Source: AG-12 sp027319585 (GTDB taxonomy: Bacteria; Chloroflexota; Dormibacteria; Aeolococcales; Bog-877). Taken from it: DNA of 32,801 nucleotides. The stretch is taken from assembly GCA_027319585.1 (NCBI GenBank), contig DAHVMY010000022.1, forward strand, positions 1 to 32,801, in the 5' to 3' direction. The translations under genes and the position numbers were made by a program. Below, one piece after another: positions 1-8,201 of this stretch; the stretch's first letter is position 1, and every line of letters begins with the position of its first letter. The notes under the pieces are model-generated. The model saw only the letters and a program-made list of their open reading frames with translations, made no database searches and was not told the origin of the DNA.

Positions 1-426
1 CCCAAGTGGCTAACCTCGATCTCCACCAGCCCGCTTCCGTTCTCCGGCTACTGGGAGCAGCAGGGCTGGAACCCGTCCGCTCTGCCCCACATCTTCTCGC
101 GCTTCGACTTCCCCCCCGGGAACACCCGCCTTAGGTCGCAGCGGGCATATCTGCTGACCGGGGTCGCCTACGCCGGCAGCCAGGGCGTGCAGCGAGTGGA
201 GGTCAGCGTGGATGGGGGGGCCAGATGGGTCCCGGCCCACCTGCAGCCCCAGCTCTCGCCATACGCGTGGTCGGTGTGGAGCCTGCCGTGGCAGCCCGGC
301 CCGGGCCTCTACGCCCTCAGCGTTCGGGCGGTCGACAAGCAGGGCCGGGTGCAAACCGCAACCGCCACGGGCAGCTACCCGAACGGTGCCAGCGGCCGGG
401 AGGAGATCGTCGTGAGCGTGGTCTGA
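1..426 (+). CDS. Sulfite oxidase-like molybdopterin oxidoreductase, C-terminal part (5' end outside window)
   Basis: The frame is open from the first base to a TGA at 424-426, giving 141 residues. The segment KWLTSI followed by GYWEQQGW and then GVAYAGSQGVQRVEVSVDGG is the pattern of the Mo-co dimerisation domain (immunoglobulin-like fold) at the end of sulfite oxidase and YedY-like or nitrate-reductase-like molybdenum enzymes. The catalytic molybdopterin domain with its cysteine ligand would lie upstream, outside the window, so the substrate cannot be judged. The stop is 37 bases before the next gene on the same strand, so the two may be co-transcribed. Confidence 0.8.
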   Translation, partial: PKWLTSISTSPLPFSGYWEQQGWNPSALPHIFSRFDFPPGNTRLRSQRAYLLTGVAYAGSQGVQRVEVSVDGGARWVPAHLQPQLSPYAWSVWSLPWQPGPGLYALSVRAVDKQGRVQTATATGSYPNGASGREEIVVSVV

Positions 427-463
427 CCCGGAGCCTCGCCAACTCCGTACACTCCTGCGAAGC

Positions 464-1759
464 ATGGCAGTCGGCCCGACTTCACCGGCGGCGGCGCCGC
501 CGCCAGCCTCCGGCCCACCCGGGGAACAGCCGACGGTGCCCTCTGGCCCCAGGACCGACGGGCTGCAGCACTCGGCCCTGGTCTGGGGCCGGGCGGCCGC
601 GATCCTGCTCACCGCCTTCCTCGTCTACGAGCTGCTGCTGGTCCTCAAGGGGCTGGCGGCGGCGCTGCTGGTGGTGCTCATCTGCGCTTTGCTGGCCTCG
701 ATCATCTCCTTCCTGGGCACCCCGGTGGTGGACCTCCTGGAGCGGCGCGCCCGGATCCCCCGGACCGCGGGGGCGCTGCTCACCATGGTGGTCGGGGTCG
801 GACTGCTGGGGCTCATCTTCTGGTTGATCTCCGGCCCTTTGGTCGCGGAGAGCCGGGGGCTGGCCGCGCAGGCCCCCAGCCTGGTCCACCGGGTGGAGCG
901 GATCGTGACCCAGCTCCAGCAGCAGCTGCGCGGCCACGGCATCAAGATCGACGCCGTCGCGTTCGTCACCTCCAAGCTGACCGGCCTGGTCCCCCAGCTC
1001 ACCGGCCTGGCGGTGACCGGGATCACCAGCGCGATCGGGATCGTGGTGGACGTGGTGATCTCGGTGGTGCTCCCCTTCTGGCTGATGCGCGACGCGCGCC
1101 AGCTGCGGCAGCGCTTCGTCTCCCTGTTCCCCACCCGGGCGGCCCGAGAGCTGGAGTTTGCCATCGACGCCTATTCGGTCGTGGTCGGCGGCTACGTGCG
1201 AGCGCAGCTGTTCCTGGCCCTGGTGGTGGCGGCGATGGCGGGGCTCGGGACCTTCCTATTGGGGGTGCCGTTCCCGCTCGTGGTCGCGCTGGCGGCCGGG
1301 GTTTTCGAGCTCATCCCCCTGGTGGGGCCGTTCGCCGGAGGCGCGGTGGCGCTGCTGCTGGCGCTGACCAAGAGCCCGACTTTGGCGCTCTTCACCCTGA
1401 TCCTGTTCCTGGGGATTCACGTGGTGGAGGGCTACCTGCTGGTGCCGCGGATCCAGGCCCGCTTCGTGCAGCTGCACCCGTTCGTCACCCTGCTGGCGCT
1501 CTTCGCCGGGGTGGAGGTGGGCGGCTTCCTGGGCGCGCTGGTGGCGGTCCCGGCGGCCAGCTACGTGACCGTCCTGATCCGGGCGGGGGTCGGTGACTGG
1601 CGGGCCCAGCGGCCGGACCTGTTCAGCCGGGTGCGGATCGACAGCCTGGGCGAGCTGCGCAACCGCCGGTTGCTGCGCAGCTTCCGGATTCGCAAGTCGG
1701 CACCTCGTGAGAGCCCGGTCGACGAGGGCTCGCCGCCGCCGCCGGCTAGTGCCGGCTGA
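464..1759 (+). CDS. AI-2E family transporter (PerM-like membrane protein)
   Basis: The product is 431 residues. A proline/alanine-rich cytoplasmic N-terminus (about 1-40) precedes two close membrane segments around 45-90 and a third near 105-125. A soluble stretch rich in Leu, Gln and Val follows, then the conserved family core: a hydrophobic segment before WLMRDARQLRQRF, a helix at GYVRAQLFLALVV, and the signature FELIPLVGPFAGG. After this come EGYLLVPRIQ and a last hydrophobic block near 345-370. Family members export small molecules (AI-2 in TqsA) or act as Na+/H+ antiporters, and the substrate here is unknown. The C-terminal 55 residues are basic and then proline-rich. The gene ends tail to tail with yggS, overlapping it by 14 bases. 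Confidence 0.85.
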   Translation: MAVGPTSPAAAPPPASGPPGEQPTVPSGPRTDGLQHSALVWGRAAAILLTAFLVYELLLVLKGLAAALLVVLICALLASIISFLGTPVVDLLERRARIPRTAGALLTMVVGVGLLGLIFWLISGPLVAESRGLAAQAPSLVHRVERIVTQLQQQLRGHGIKIDAVAFVTSKLTGLVPQLTGLAVTGITSAIGIVVDVVISVVLPFWLMRDARQLRQRFVSLFPTRAARELEFAIDAYSVVVGGYVRAQLFLALVVAAMAGLGTFLLGVPFPLVVALAAGVFELIPLVGPFAGGAVALLLALTKSPTLALFTLILFLGIHVVEGYLLVPRIQARFVQLHPFVTLLALFAGVEVGGFLGALVAVPAASYVTVLIRAGVGDWRAQRPDLFSRVRIDSLGELRNRRLLRSFRIRKSAPRESPVDEGSPPPPASAG

Positions 1760-2465
1760 GCTCCTGCGACCGGGGCGGCCGCGGCCCGAAGAGGGCGCTG
1801 CCCAGCCTGACCTCGGTGCTGCCCTCTGCGATCGCGAGCTCGAAGTCGTCGCTCATGCCCATGCTCAGTACCGGCAGCGGCTGGGCGAGCTCGCCCACCA
1901 GCCGGTCGCGCAGGGCGCGGCACTGGCTGAAGCAGCGCTGCGGGAAGGCCGGGTCCGCAACCGTCATCAACCCCATGAACCGCACCCCGGGCAGGGCACT
2001 AAGCGCGGGGGCGGCCGCCACCAGCTCCTCGGGTCGAAACCCGTTCCGCCCCGGGATGTCGGTGAAGTCCACCTCGCAGAGGATCGGCAGGGGCTCCCCC
2101 TGCAGTCGCGCCCGCGAGAGCTGCTCCGCCAGGCGGAGGCTGTGGACGGTCTCCACCACCGCGAACAGGGAGGCCGCCCGTGACACCTTGTTGCGCTGCA
2201 GGTGACCGATGAGATGCCAGCTCATCCCGGGCTGCAGCTTGGCCTTCTCCGCACACTCCTGCACGTAGTTCTCCCCGAACTCGGTGAACCCCAGGGCGGC
2301 CGCCTGGCGGATCCGGTCTGCCGGATGCCCCTTGGTGACGCAGAGCAGGCTCACCGGCTGGCGGCCGCCGCGGCTGCGCGCCTGCTCGATCCGCTCCTTG
2401 ACCTCCGCCGCCGCTCGGCGCAGCTGCTCCAGGCCCGGCTCTGAGTCAGGCCCGGCTGCTGGCAC
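1746..2465 (-). CDS. yggS: YggS/PROSC family pyridoxal phosphate homeostasis protein
   Basis: This is a PLP-binding TIM-barrel protein without known catalytic activity that buffers PLP and affects amino-acid metabolism. The PLP lysine lies in LLCVTKGHPADRI (about Lys45), followed by FGENYVQE, WHLIGHLQRNK, the strand VDF, MGLMTVAD, and the phosphate-binding SMGMSDDFELAIAEGSTEVRLG block with RLGSALFGPR close to the end. I chose the GTG at 2465 (239 residues) because the usual family N-terminus begins about ten residues before LEQLRRA. An ATG at 2513 is also in frame but would overlap nrdR by 68 bases instead of 20. It lies directly downstream of nrdR and is almost certainly co-transcribed with it. 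The pdxST genes for PLP synthesis are in the same window but far away. Confidence 0.88.
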   Translation of the reverse strand: MPAAGPDSEPGLEQLRRAAAEVKERIEQARSRGGRQPVSLLCVTKGHPADRIRQAAALGFTEFGENYVQECAEKAKLQPGMSWHLIGHLQRNKVSRAASLFAVVETVHSLRLAEQLSRARLQGEPLPILCEVDFTDIPGRNGFRPEELVAAAPALSALPGVRFMGLMTVADPAFPQRCFSQCRALRDRLVGELAQPLPVLSMGMSDDFELAIAEGSTEVRLGSALFGPRPPRSQELSRH

Positions 2466-2937
2466 GGCGGCGGCTCTTGGTGCGGTCGCCGACCAAGATC
2501 TGGTCGATCTCATTGCGCACCTCGGAGAGGTCGCGGAAGGAGCGGTAGACCGACGCGAACCTCACGTAGGCGACCTCGTCCAGACGGCGCAACCGCTCCA
2601 TCACCAGCTCTCCCACCTCCCGGCTGGGAAGCTCCGACTGACCGCGACCGCGGAGCTCGCCCTCGATCTCCTCCACGATCTCGGTCACCTGGGCGGGGGA
2701 GATGTCCCGCTTCTTGCAGGCGTTCATCAACCCCAGGAAGAGCTTCTGGCGGTCGAAGTCCTCGCGGCGGCCGTCCTTCTTGACTATGTAGAAGGGCACC
2801 GACTCGATCCGCTCGTAGGTCGTGAAGCGCTTGTTGCAGCTGTTGCAGGCGCGCCGACGGCGGATCGCCTCGCCGGTCTCCGAGTCCCGCGAGTCCACCA
2901 CCCGCAGGTCGTCGTGGTTGCAGTAGGGGCAGCGCAT
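2446..2937 (-). CDS. nrdR: Transcriptional repressor NrdR
   Basis: At 163 residues this has the normal NrdR length. An N-terminal zinc ribbon has Cys3, Cys6, Cys31 and Cys34 (MRCPYC and ACNSC), with the RRRR stretch between them. The ATP-cone domain begins at VPFYIVKKDGRREDFDRQK and ends with VAYVRFASVYRSFRD, both diagnostic. NrdR senses ATP/dATP and represses ribonucleotide reductase genes through paired NrdR boxes. Two such boxes, about 30 bases centre to centre, lie 25-70 bases upstream of this start, suggesting autoregulation. The C-terminal tail is basic. It overlaps the likely yggS start by 20 bases. Confidence 0.95.
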   Translation of the reverse strand: MRCPYCNHDDLRVVDSRDSETGEAIRRRRACNSCNKRFTTYERIESVPFYIVKKDGRREDFDRQKLFLGLMNACKKRDISPAQVTEIVEEIEGELRGRGQSELPSREVGELVMERLRRLDEVAYVRFASVYRSFRDLSEVRNEIDQILVGDRTKSRRRASSRA

Positions 2938-2961
2938 GAGTCTCCGCTCGGAACTCCGCCC

Positions 2962-3007
2962 ACACTATATGGGGCGGCTGCGGCCATTGTACCCCTCATA
3001 TTGTGGT
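2962..3007 (-). promoter_or_regulatory. Pair of NrdR-box-like sites upstream of nrdR
   Basis: The half-site ACACTATAT begins at 2962 and the facing half-site ATATTGTGG ends at 3006. Each fits one half of the NrdR box (consensus close to acaCwATATaTwGtgt). Taken as 16-mers the boxes are 2962-2977 and 2992-3007, with centres 30 bases apart. That is about three helical turns, the spacing reported for cooperative NrdR binding. Both are A/T-rich islands in otherwise GC-rich DNA. The outer halves of each box match poorly, so the assignment is good but not certain. Confidence 0.6.
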
Positions 3008-3014
3008 ATCCCGT

Positions 3015-3048
3015 GATGGCGGGGCGGCCGTGGAGCCGCCCCGCCATC
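3015..3048 (-). terminator. Strong stem-loop after the aldo/keto reductase gene
   Basis: GATGGCGGGGCGGC (3015-3028) pairs perfectly with GCCGCCCCGCCATC (3035-3048), leaving a 6-base loop, CGTGGA. It lies 37 bases past the reductase stop in the direction of its transcription. No T-run follows, which is common for terminators in high-GC bacteria. It separates the reductase transcript from the nrdR promoter. Confidence 0.6.
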
Positions 3049-3084
3049 AGAAGGGGCCAACGGGAGCCCCCACCAGCGCCTTGG

Positions 3085-4071
3085 TCAGCGGTTGACGGTC
3101 CTCATGTCGGCATAGCGGTCTCCGGCCACCGCCCCCTGGGGCATCAGCTCCTCCAGCCTGGCCAGGGTCTCCTGATCGAGCTCCAGGTCGGCCGCTGCCA
3201 AGTTCTCCTCCAGGTAGCGGCGCCGCTTGGTCCCGGGAATGGGCACTATGTCCTGGCCCTGGTGCAGCACCCAGGCGATCGCGACCTGCCCCGGGGTCGC
3301 CTCCTTCTCGCGCGCGATCTCCTCGATCCGGTCCACCAGCGCCAGGTTGCGCTCCAGGTTTTCCCCGGCGAAGCGGGGGAAGCGCGCGGCCCGGGTGTCC
3401 CCCTCCACGCCCACCTGGGCGGTGGCGCGGCTGCGGCCGGTCAGCATGCCCCGACCCAGGGGGCTGTAGGCGACAAAGCCGATCCCCAGCTCCCTGACCG
3501 TGGGCAGGATCTCCTGCTCGGGGTCGCGGGTGAACAGCGAGTACTCGGTCTGGAGCGCGCTGATCGGGTGCACCGCGTGCGCGCGCCGGATCGTCTGCGG
3601 TCCCGCCTCCGACAGACCAAGGTAGAGGACCTTCCCCTTCTCCACCAGCTCCGCCATCGCGCCCACGGTCTCCTCGATGGGCACGGTGAGATCCACCCGG
3701 TGCTGGTAGTAGAGGTCGATGTGGTCGACCCCCAGGCGGGTCAGCGAGGCGTCGCAGGCCTGGCGCACGTACTCGGGTCGGCCATTGATCCCCACCCAGG
3801 AGCCGTCCTCGCGCCGCTCGTTGCCGAACTTGGTGGCGAGCACCACCTGATCGCGCCGGCCGGCGATCGCCTCTCCCACGAGCCGCTCGTTGTGGAAGGG
3901 CCCGTACATGTCGGCGGTGTCCAGGAAGTTGACCCCGAGCTCGAGCGCCCGGTGGATGGTCGCGATCGACTCCTGGTCGTCGCGCTGGCCGTAGAACTCC
4001 GACATCCCCATGCAGCCCAGGCCGAGCTCCGACACCTCCAGCCCCTGGCCGCCCAACTTGCGCATCTGCAT
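3085..4071 (-). CDS. Aldo/keto reductase
   Basis: This 328-residue NADPH-dependent oxidoreductase of the AKR superfamily resembles the YajO/AKR13 group. The catalytic tetrad is visible: Asp51 in FLDTAD, Tyr56 in MYGP, Lys81 in LATKFG and His124 in YYQHR. The cofactor-binding end has FVAYSPLGRGMLTG, and IVPIPGTKRRRYLEEN occupies the position of the usual 2'-phosphate-binding PGT/R motif. The GGAGGAG sequence just before the first ATG supports this start; the ATG two codons later is an alternative. The physiological substrate cannot be read from sequence. It diverges from the ABC exporter genes and is followed by a strong hairpin. Confidence 0.92.
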   Translation of the reverse strand: MQMRKLGGQGLEVSELGLGCMGMSEFYGQRDDQESIATIHRALELGVNFLDTADMYGPFHNERLVGEAIAGRRDQVVLATKFGNERREDGSWVGINGRPEYVRQACDASLTRLGVDHIDLYYQHRVDLTVPIEETVGAMAELVEKGKVLYLGLSEAGPQTIRRAHAVHPISALQTEYSLFTRDPEQEILPTVRELGIGFVAYSPLGRGMLTGRSRATAQVGVEGDTRAARFPRFAGENLERNLALVDRIEEIAREKEATPGQVAIAWVLHQGQDIVPIPGTKRRRYLEENLAAADLELDQETLARLEELMPQGAVAGDRYADMRTVNR

Positions 4072-4164
4072 ATCCGGCTCCTCCTATTCCCTTCAGGCCC
4101 GGCTTCGAGTGTAGTTGGCGCCGAATCGGCCCGCCTGCCGCTTCGGAGTTCATACCAACGGGGG

Positions 4165-7100
4165 ATGCCAACCTCAGGCGGGCATCCCTACCCTGGAGAC
4201 GGCTGGCAGTCCGCGCCGGCGCCCACGGAACAGGAGGTTGCGCAACTCTTGAGTCAGCTGAGGCTGCTGCTCCGCGCTCTCCGCTGGCGCGCGGGGGCGG
4301 CGGTTGCCCTCTTCGTGGTCGCCACGGTCGCGGTGCTGGCGGCAGCCGCTGGGCCCCTCTATCTCGACACCGCCAACGACAGCGTGCTGCACTCGACCTT
4401 GGTCAGCCACCCCGCCTCCGCGGACGGGATCACCCTCATCCCCAACGCCGCCAGCGGGGTTCCCATCGACAACGCCGAGCAGGCGCTGAGCGCGGCCAGG
4501 AGGATGGGCCTCTACCGCTGGTACCACCCGGGCAAGTTGATCCTCGACCAGGGCTTTGCGGTCATGGGGGCCGGGGGGATCACCTACGGCGGCGACCTCC
4601 TGTCCGATCCCGGACAGTGCCACGTGCTCCATTTTCTGCAGGGATCGTGCCCCGGACCGGGACAGGTCGCGGTCACCAAGCGCACCGCCAGGGCGCTCGG
4701 GGTGCATCTGGGCTCGAGCCTGACGATCCCACTCAAGGGCGGAGTCCCCCCGGTCAAGGTCAGAGTGACCGGCATCATCGCCCTGGGCAACCCTCACCAG
4801 ACCTTCTGGTTCGGGGAGGAGCCGTCGTATTTCGACTTCGGCCCCCCGCTCACCTGTGGGATCGGGGCCACGTGCCTGCCCCTGGTGGACGCGATGTTCA
4901 CCGCCCCCTCGACCATCGCCGGCCTGCCGGAGGTGCAGCCGACGGATGAGTTCCAGCTCCGGGTGAGCCGCATCCACACGACCGATCTGGCCGCCTTCCG
5001 ACGCGCGTTCGACCACTTCGCGACCTACACCGCTGAGGTCCTGAGGACGCCGGTCGAGACCGGGCTCAGCGCCGAGACCGGTGCCGCGGCTCGGGAGAGC
5101 GACCTCATGCAATCGATCGTGATCGTGGTCGACCTCCAGCTGGTCCTGCTGGCCCTGTTCGTGCTCTTCGGGCTGGTGGCCCGCACCGCCGAGGCCCGCG
5201 AGAAGGAGGTCGCGCTGGCCAAGCTCAGGGGCTTCGGCACCTGGTCGGTGCTGCTGGTGGGGCTGCTGGAGCCGGTCGCGGTCCTGGTGGTGGCGCTGCC
5301 GGTGGGGCTGGTGCTGGCCTGGCTGGCGATGCGACTGGCCCAGCCGCTGCTGCTCCCGGGGGCGATCATCACCTTCCAGCCGCTGGTCCTCCTGGCCGCG
5401 GTCGCGGCCTTTGCCGGGGGGCTGGTGGCGACCGCGTTCGGAGCTCGCCGGATCCTCACCCGCCGCCTCTCCGATGAGCTGCGGGCGATCGAGCCGCGGA
5501 GCTCCAACGTGGCCCGGGCCGCGATCGACGCGGCGGCGCTGGCGCTGGCGATCGCGGGGATCGTGGAGCTGCTGGCGGCGGGCGTCTTGAGTGGCAGCCA
5601 GCCCAATCCGCTGGCGGCGTTCGCGCCGGGACTGGTGGCGGTGGCGGTGGCCGTGGTCGGGGTCAGGGTGCTTCCCTGGCTCTGCTCGTTCTTGGTCCGG
5701 TGGACCAGGAACTCGCCGTGGATGGCAACCGGTCTGGCGGTCCGCCAGGTGGTCCGGCGTCCCACCAGCCTGCGCCAGATCACAGTCCTCGCGATCGCGA
5801 CCGGGCTGGCCTGCTTCGCGGTCACCGGCTGGGCGGCGGCAGGGATCAACCGCACGGTGAGGGCGGACTTCGTGCTGGGGGCCGCCAAAGTCCTGACCGT
5901 GGACGTCCCCAACTCGGTGAACATCGAGAAGGCCGTGGACCGGGCCGACCCCACCGGGCGCTACGCGATGGCTGTCATGCTCTCCTCCATCCCCAGCCAG
6001 AAGCTGCTGGCGGTGCAGGTCAGCCGGCTCCAGAGGGTCGCCTACTGGCCCCAGGACGTGAGCTCCACCAGCGAGGCCCGGATCGTGCACTGGCTGACGC
6101 CCCACCTGCAGCCCGCGATGTACCTGACCGGCGCCGAGGTCAGGGCGACGATCACCCTCGACGGCACCCCCACCCCCCCGCCGGATTTGGTCTTCAACCT
6201 GGTCAACAGCGGCGGCCACCAGGGGGTGGCCGACTTCGGCTTCCTCCGGCCCGGCACCCACACTTACATGACCCCGCTGCCCGCCGCCTGCAGCGGCGGC
6301 TGCCATGTGCTGAACCTGGAGCCGCTTTGGAACCCCAGCCAGAGCGGTCCCCAGCAGGTGAGCTACTCGCTTTCCCTGGCGGGGCTCGACGAGCGCTCCG
6401 GCTCCACGGGCGGCTGGAGGCCGGCCACCTCGCGGCTGGCCGATCCCCGTTACTGGACGCCCAGCGCGCCGTGGGTGGCGGTCTCGGCGACCACCGACCA
6501 GGGCTCGCCCGCACTCAAGCTGCGGGTGGAGGACAGCGTCAACGACACCAACCCGCCCGGGGTGGTCCCGGGGGCTCTGCCGGCGACCATACCCGGGGTG
6601 GTGACCAGGGCCAACTCGGTTTCCGACCCCAGGGATGCCTCCATCGAGGACTTCGACGGCAGCAGCCTCAACCTCGATGTCCCCTACCAGGTGAGCGACC
6701 TTCCCCAGCTCGGCCAGGTGGGCTTCCTGGTCGACCTGCAGACCGCGATCCGGGGGGAGTCGGCCCCTCCCAGCCAGACTGTGACCCAGGTCTGGCTGGC
6801 CCCGGGCGCGCCCGCTTCGATAGCGCGCTCGCTGGCGGCCCAGGGGGTCAGGGTCACCTCGGTTCGGACTCCGGGGCCGGACATCCGGGCGATGAACCAC
6901 GGTGGGCTCGCGCTCGCCTACCTCTTCTTCCTGTTCGCCGCGGGGGCGGCGGCGGTGCTGGCGATCGGGGCGGCCGTCTTCTCGGTCTTCATGACCAGCC
7001 GCCGCCGCGCCTTCGAGCTGGCGGTGCTGCGCGCGATCGGGATCTCCCGCGCCACCCTGCTGCGCTCGCTCCTGGGCGAGCACCTCCTGGTGCTGGGACC

Positions 7101-7335
7101 GGGGGTCGTGCTGGGGCTGGGCGCGGGGCTGCTGGGAGCTCTGATGGCGCTTCCCTCGGTGCCGGAGTTCGCCAACCCCGGCGGCGGCCCCCCGGTTGAG
7201 CTGGTGTTCGCGGTCGTCCCGATCGTGGCGATGATGGTCGCCCTGGTCATCCTGCTGGCGGTCGCCGCCGCGCTGGCGTCCGCCGCCACCCTGCGGCTGG
7301 CGGGGTGGGAGCGGCTGCGCACGGAGATCACGTGA
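4165..7335 (+). CDS. FtsX/MacB-like ABC transporter permease (two-repeat form)
   Basis: The product is 1056 residues. After a polar N-terminus there is a membrane segment (about 42-67), then a large extracytoplasmic domain. Membrane helices follow near 315-337, 359-390 and 402-428, with the FtsX-like cytoplasmic link REKEVALAKLRGFG between the first two. More helices lie near 452-475, 482-507 and 538-560. A second large outside domain (about 565-905) precedes the C-terminal FtsX helices near 913-943, 964-995 and 1010-1043, with RRRAFELAVLRAIGIS as the repeat of the link. This is the double-FtsX architecture of LolCDE/MacB-type exporters or mechanotransmission complexes. Start ATG 4165 lies in a hairpin and the frame is open much further upstream, but that extension is antisense to the reductase and nrdR. 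The stop overlaps the next start as GTGA. Confidence 0.88.
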   Translation: MPTSGGHPYPGDGWQSAPAPTEQEVAQLLSQLRLLLRALRWRAGAAVALFVVATVAVLAAAAGPLYLDTANDSVLHSTLVSHPASADGITLIPNAASGVPIDNAEQALSAARRMGLYRWYHPGKLILDQGFAVMGAGGITYGGDLLSDPGQCHVLHFLQGSCPGPGQVAVTKRTARALGVHLGSSLTIPLKGGVPPVKVRVTGIIALGNPHQTFWFGEEPSYFDFGPPLTCGIGATCLPLVDAMFTAPSTIAGLPEVQPTDEFQLRVSRIHTTDLAAFRRAFDHFATYTAEVLRTPVETGLSAETGAAARESDLMQSIVIVVDLQLVLLALFVLFGLVARTAEAREKEVALAKLRGFGTWSVLLVGLLEPVAVLVVALPVGLVLAWLAMRLAQPLLLPGAIITFQPLVLLAAVAAFAGGLVATAFGARRILTRRLSDELRAIEPRSSNVARAAIDAAALALAIAGIVELLAAGVLSGSQPNPLAAFAPGLVAVAVAVVGVRVLPWLCSFLVRWTRNSPWMATGLAVRQVVRRPTSLRQITVLAIATGLACFAVTGWAAAGINRTVRADFVLGAAKVLTVDVPNSVNIEKAVDRADPTGRYAMAVMLSSIPSQKLLAVQVSRLQRVAYWPQDVSSTSEARIVHWLTPHLQPAMYLTGAEVRATITLDGTPTPPPDLVFNLVNSGGHQGVADFGFLRPGTHTYMTPLPAACSGGCHVLNLEPLWNPSQSGPQQVSYSLSLAGLDERSGSTGGWRPATSRLADPRYWTPSAPWVAVSATTDQGSPALKLRVEDSVNDTNPPGVVPGALPATIPGVVTRANSVSDPRDASIEDFDGSSLNLDVPYQVSDLPQLGQVGFLVDLQTAIRGESAPPSQTVTQVWLAPGAPASIARSLAAQGVRVTSVRTPGPDIRAMNHGGLALAYLFFLFAAGAAAVLAIGAAVFSVFMTSRRRAFELAVLRAIGISRATLLRSLLGEHLLVLGPGVVLGLGAGLLGALMALPSVPEFANPGGGPPVELVFAVVPIVAMMVALVILLAVAAALASAATLRLAGWERLRTEIT

Positions 7336-8201
7336 GCACCACGACCGCGGCCCCACGCGGGCTGGACATCCACTTCTCGGGGGTCGTTCACCTCTATCCC
7401 AGCCAGGAGGGCGATGTGGTCGCGCTGCGCGGGATCGACCTGGACGTGGAGGCGGGGGAGGAGTTCGCCCTGCTGGGGCCCTCGGGCTCCGGCAAATCCA
7501 CCGTGCTGGCGCTGCTGGCCGGGCTGCAGCGGCCGTCGGCCGGGCAGATCCTGATCGGACCCTACGAGATGTCGAAGCTGACCAACCGCCAGCTGCTCAG
7601 GTTGCGCGCCACCGAGGTCAGCCTGGTGCTGCAGGACCCCTCCCGCAACCTGCTGCCCTATGCGACCGCGACCCAGAACATCGAGTTCGCCCAGCGCGGC
7701 GCCCGCGGCCGCGGGCACCGCCCGCCCTGGAGGCCGGCGGAGCTGCTGGAGCACCTGGGCATGGGCGCGCTCGCCACCCGGACCGTCTCCACCCTCTCGG
7801 GCGGCGAGCAACAGCGGGTGGCGATCGCCTCCGGCGTCGCCTCCGCGCCCCGCCTGCTCCTGGTGGATGAGCCGACCAGCCAGCTCGACACCAGAAGCCG
7901 CGACCAGGTGATCGAGCTCTTGCACCGGATCAATCGCCAGCTGGGCTCGACCGTGGTGAGCGTCACCCATGACAGCGCCGTGGCCGAGGCGATGCCGCGC
8001 ACCGTGACGATCCGCGACGGCCGGGTCGGGGCCGAGGGCCGGCGGGGGGAGGAGTACGCGGTGGTGGGCCGGGACGGCAGCGTCCAGCTACCCCCGGACG
8101 TTTTGGAGATGCTGCCGCCCGGCACTCTCCTGCACGTGCGCCGCCACCAGAGTGGCGTGGACCTGCGCAACCCGGAGCTGGAGGCACCCCGTGATCAGTG
8201 A
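7332..8201 (+). CDS. ABC transporter ATPase (MacB/LolD type) with AbrB-like C-terminal tail
   Basis: The product is 289 residues. Walker A is GPSGSGKS (49-56). The signature LSGGEQQRVAIASG is followed by Walker B LLLVDEPTSQLD and the switch histidine in SVTHDS. The last 50 residues (240-289) are not part of an ABC domain. They read GRDGSVQLPPDVLEMLPPG and then a short strand pair, like one SpoVT/AbrB swapped-hairpin unit. I prefer the GTG at 7332: it overlaps the permease stop as GTGA and has GGAG five bases upstream. A GTG at 7305 would extend it by nine residues. It pairs with the permease and the next ATPase. Confidence 0.88.
   Translation: MSTTTAAPRGLDIHFSGVVHLYPSQEGDVVALRGIDLDVEAGEEFALLGPSGSGKSTVLALLAGLQRPSAGQILIGPYEMSKLTNRQLLRLRATEVSLVLQDPSRNLLPYATATQNIEFAQRGARGRGHRPPWRPAELLEHLGMGALATRTVSTLSGGEQQRVAIASGVASAPRLLLVDEPTSQLDTRSRDQVIELLHRINRQLGSTVVSVTHDSAVAEAMPRTVTIRDGRVGAEGRRGEEYAVVGRDGSVQLPPDVLEMLPPGTLLHVRRHQSGVDLRNPELEAPRDQ

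Noticed and set aside
2284..4164. Upstream extension of the ABC permease frame to 2284
   Set aside because: It is antisense to nrdR and the aldo/keto reductase, which have unmistakable motifs. The permease N-terminus begins naturally at 4165.
4174..7356. A 1060-codon open frame on the minus strand opposite the ABC permease
   Set aside because: Composition is Arg/Gln/Pro/Gly/His-rich without domains, as expected from the antisense of a high-GC gene. The permease frame has clear helices and FtsX motifs.
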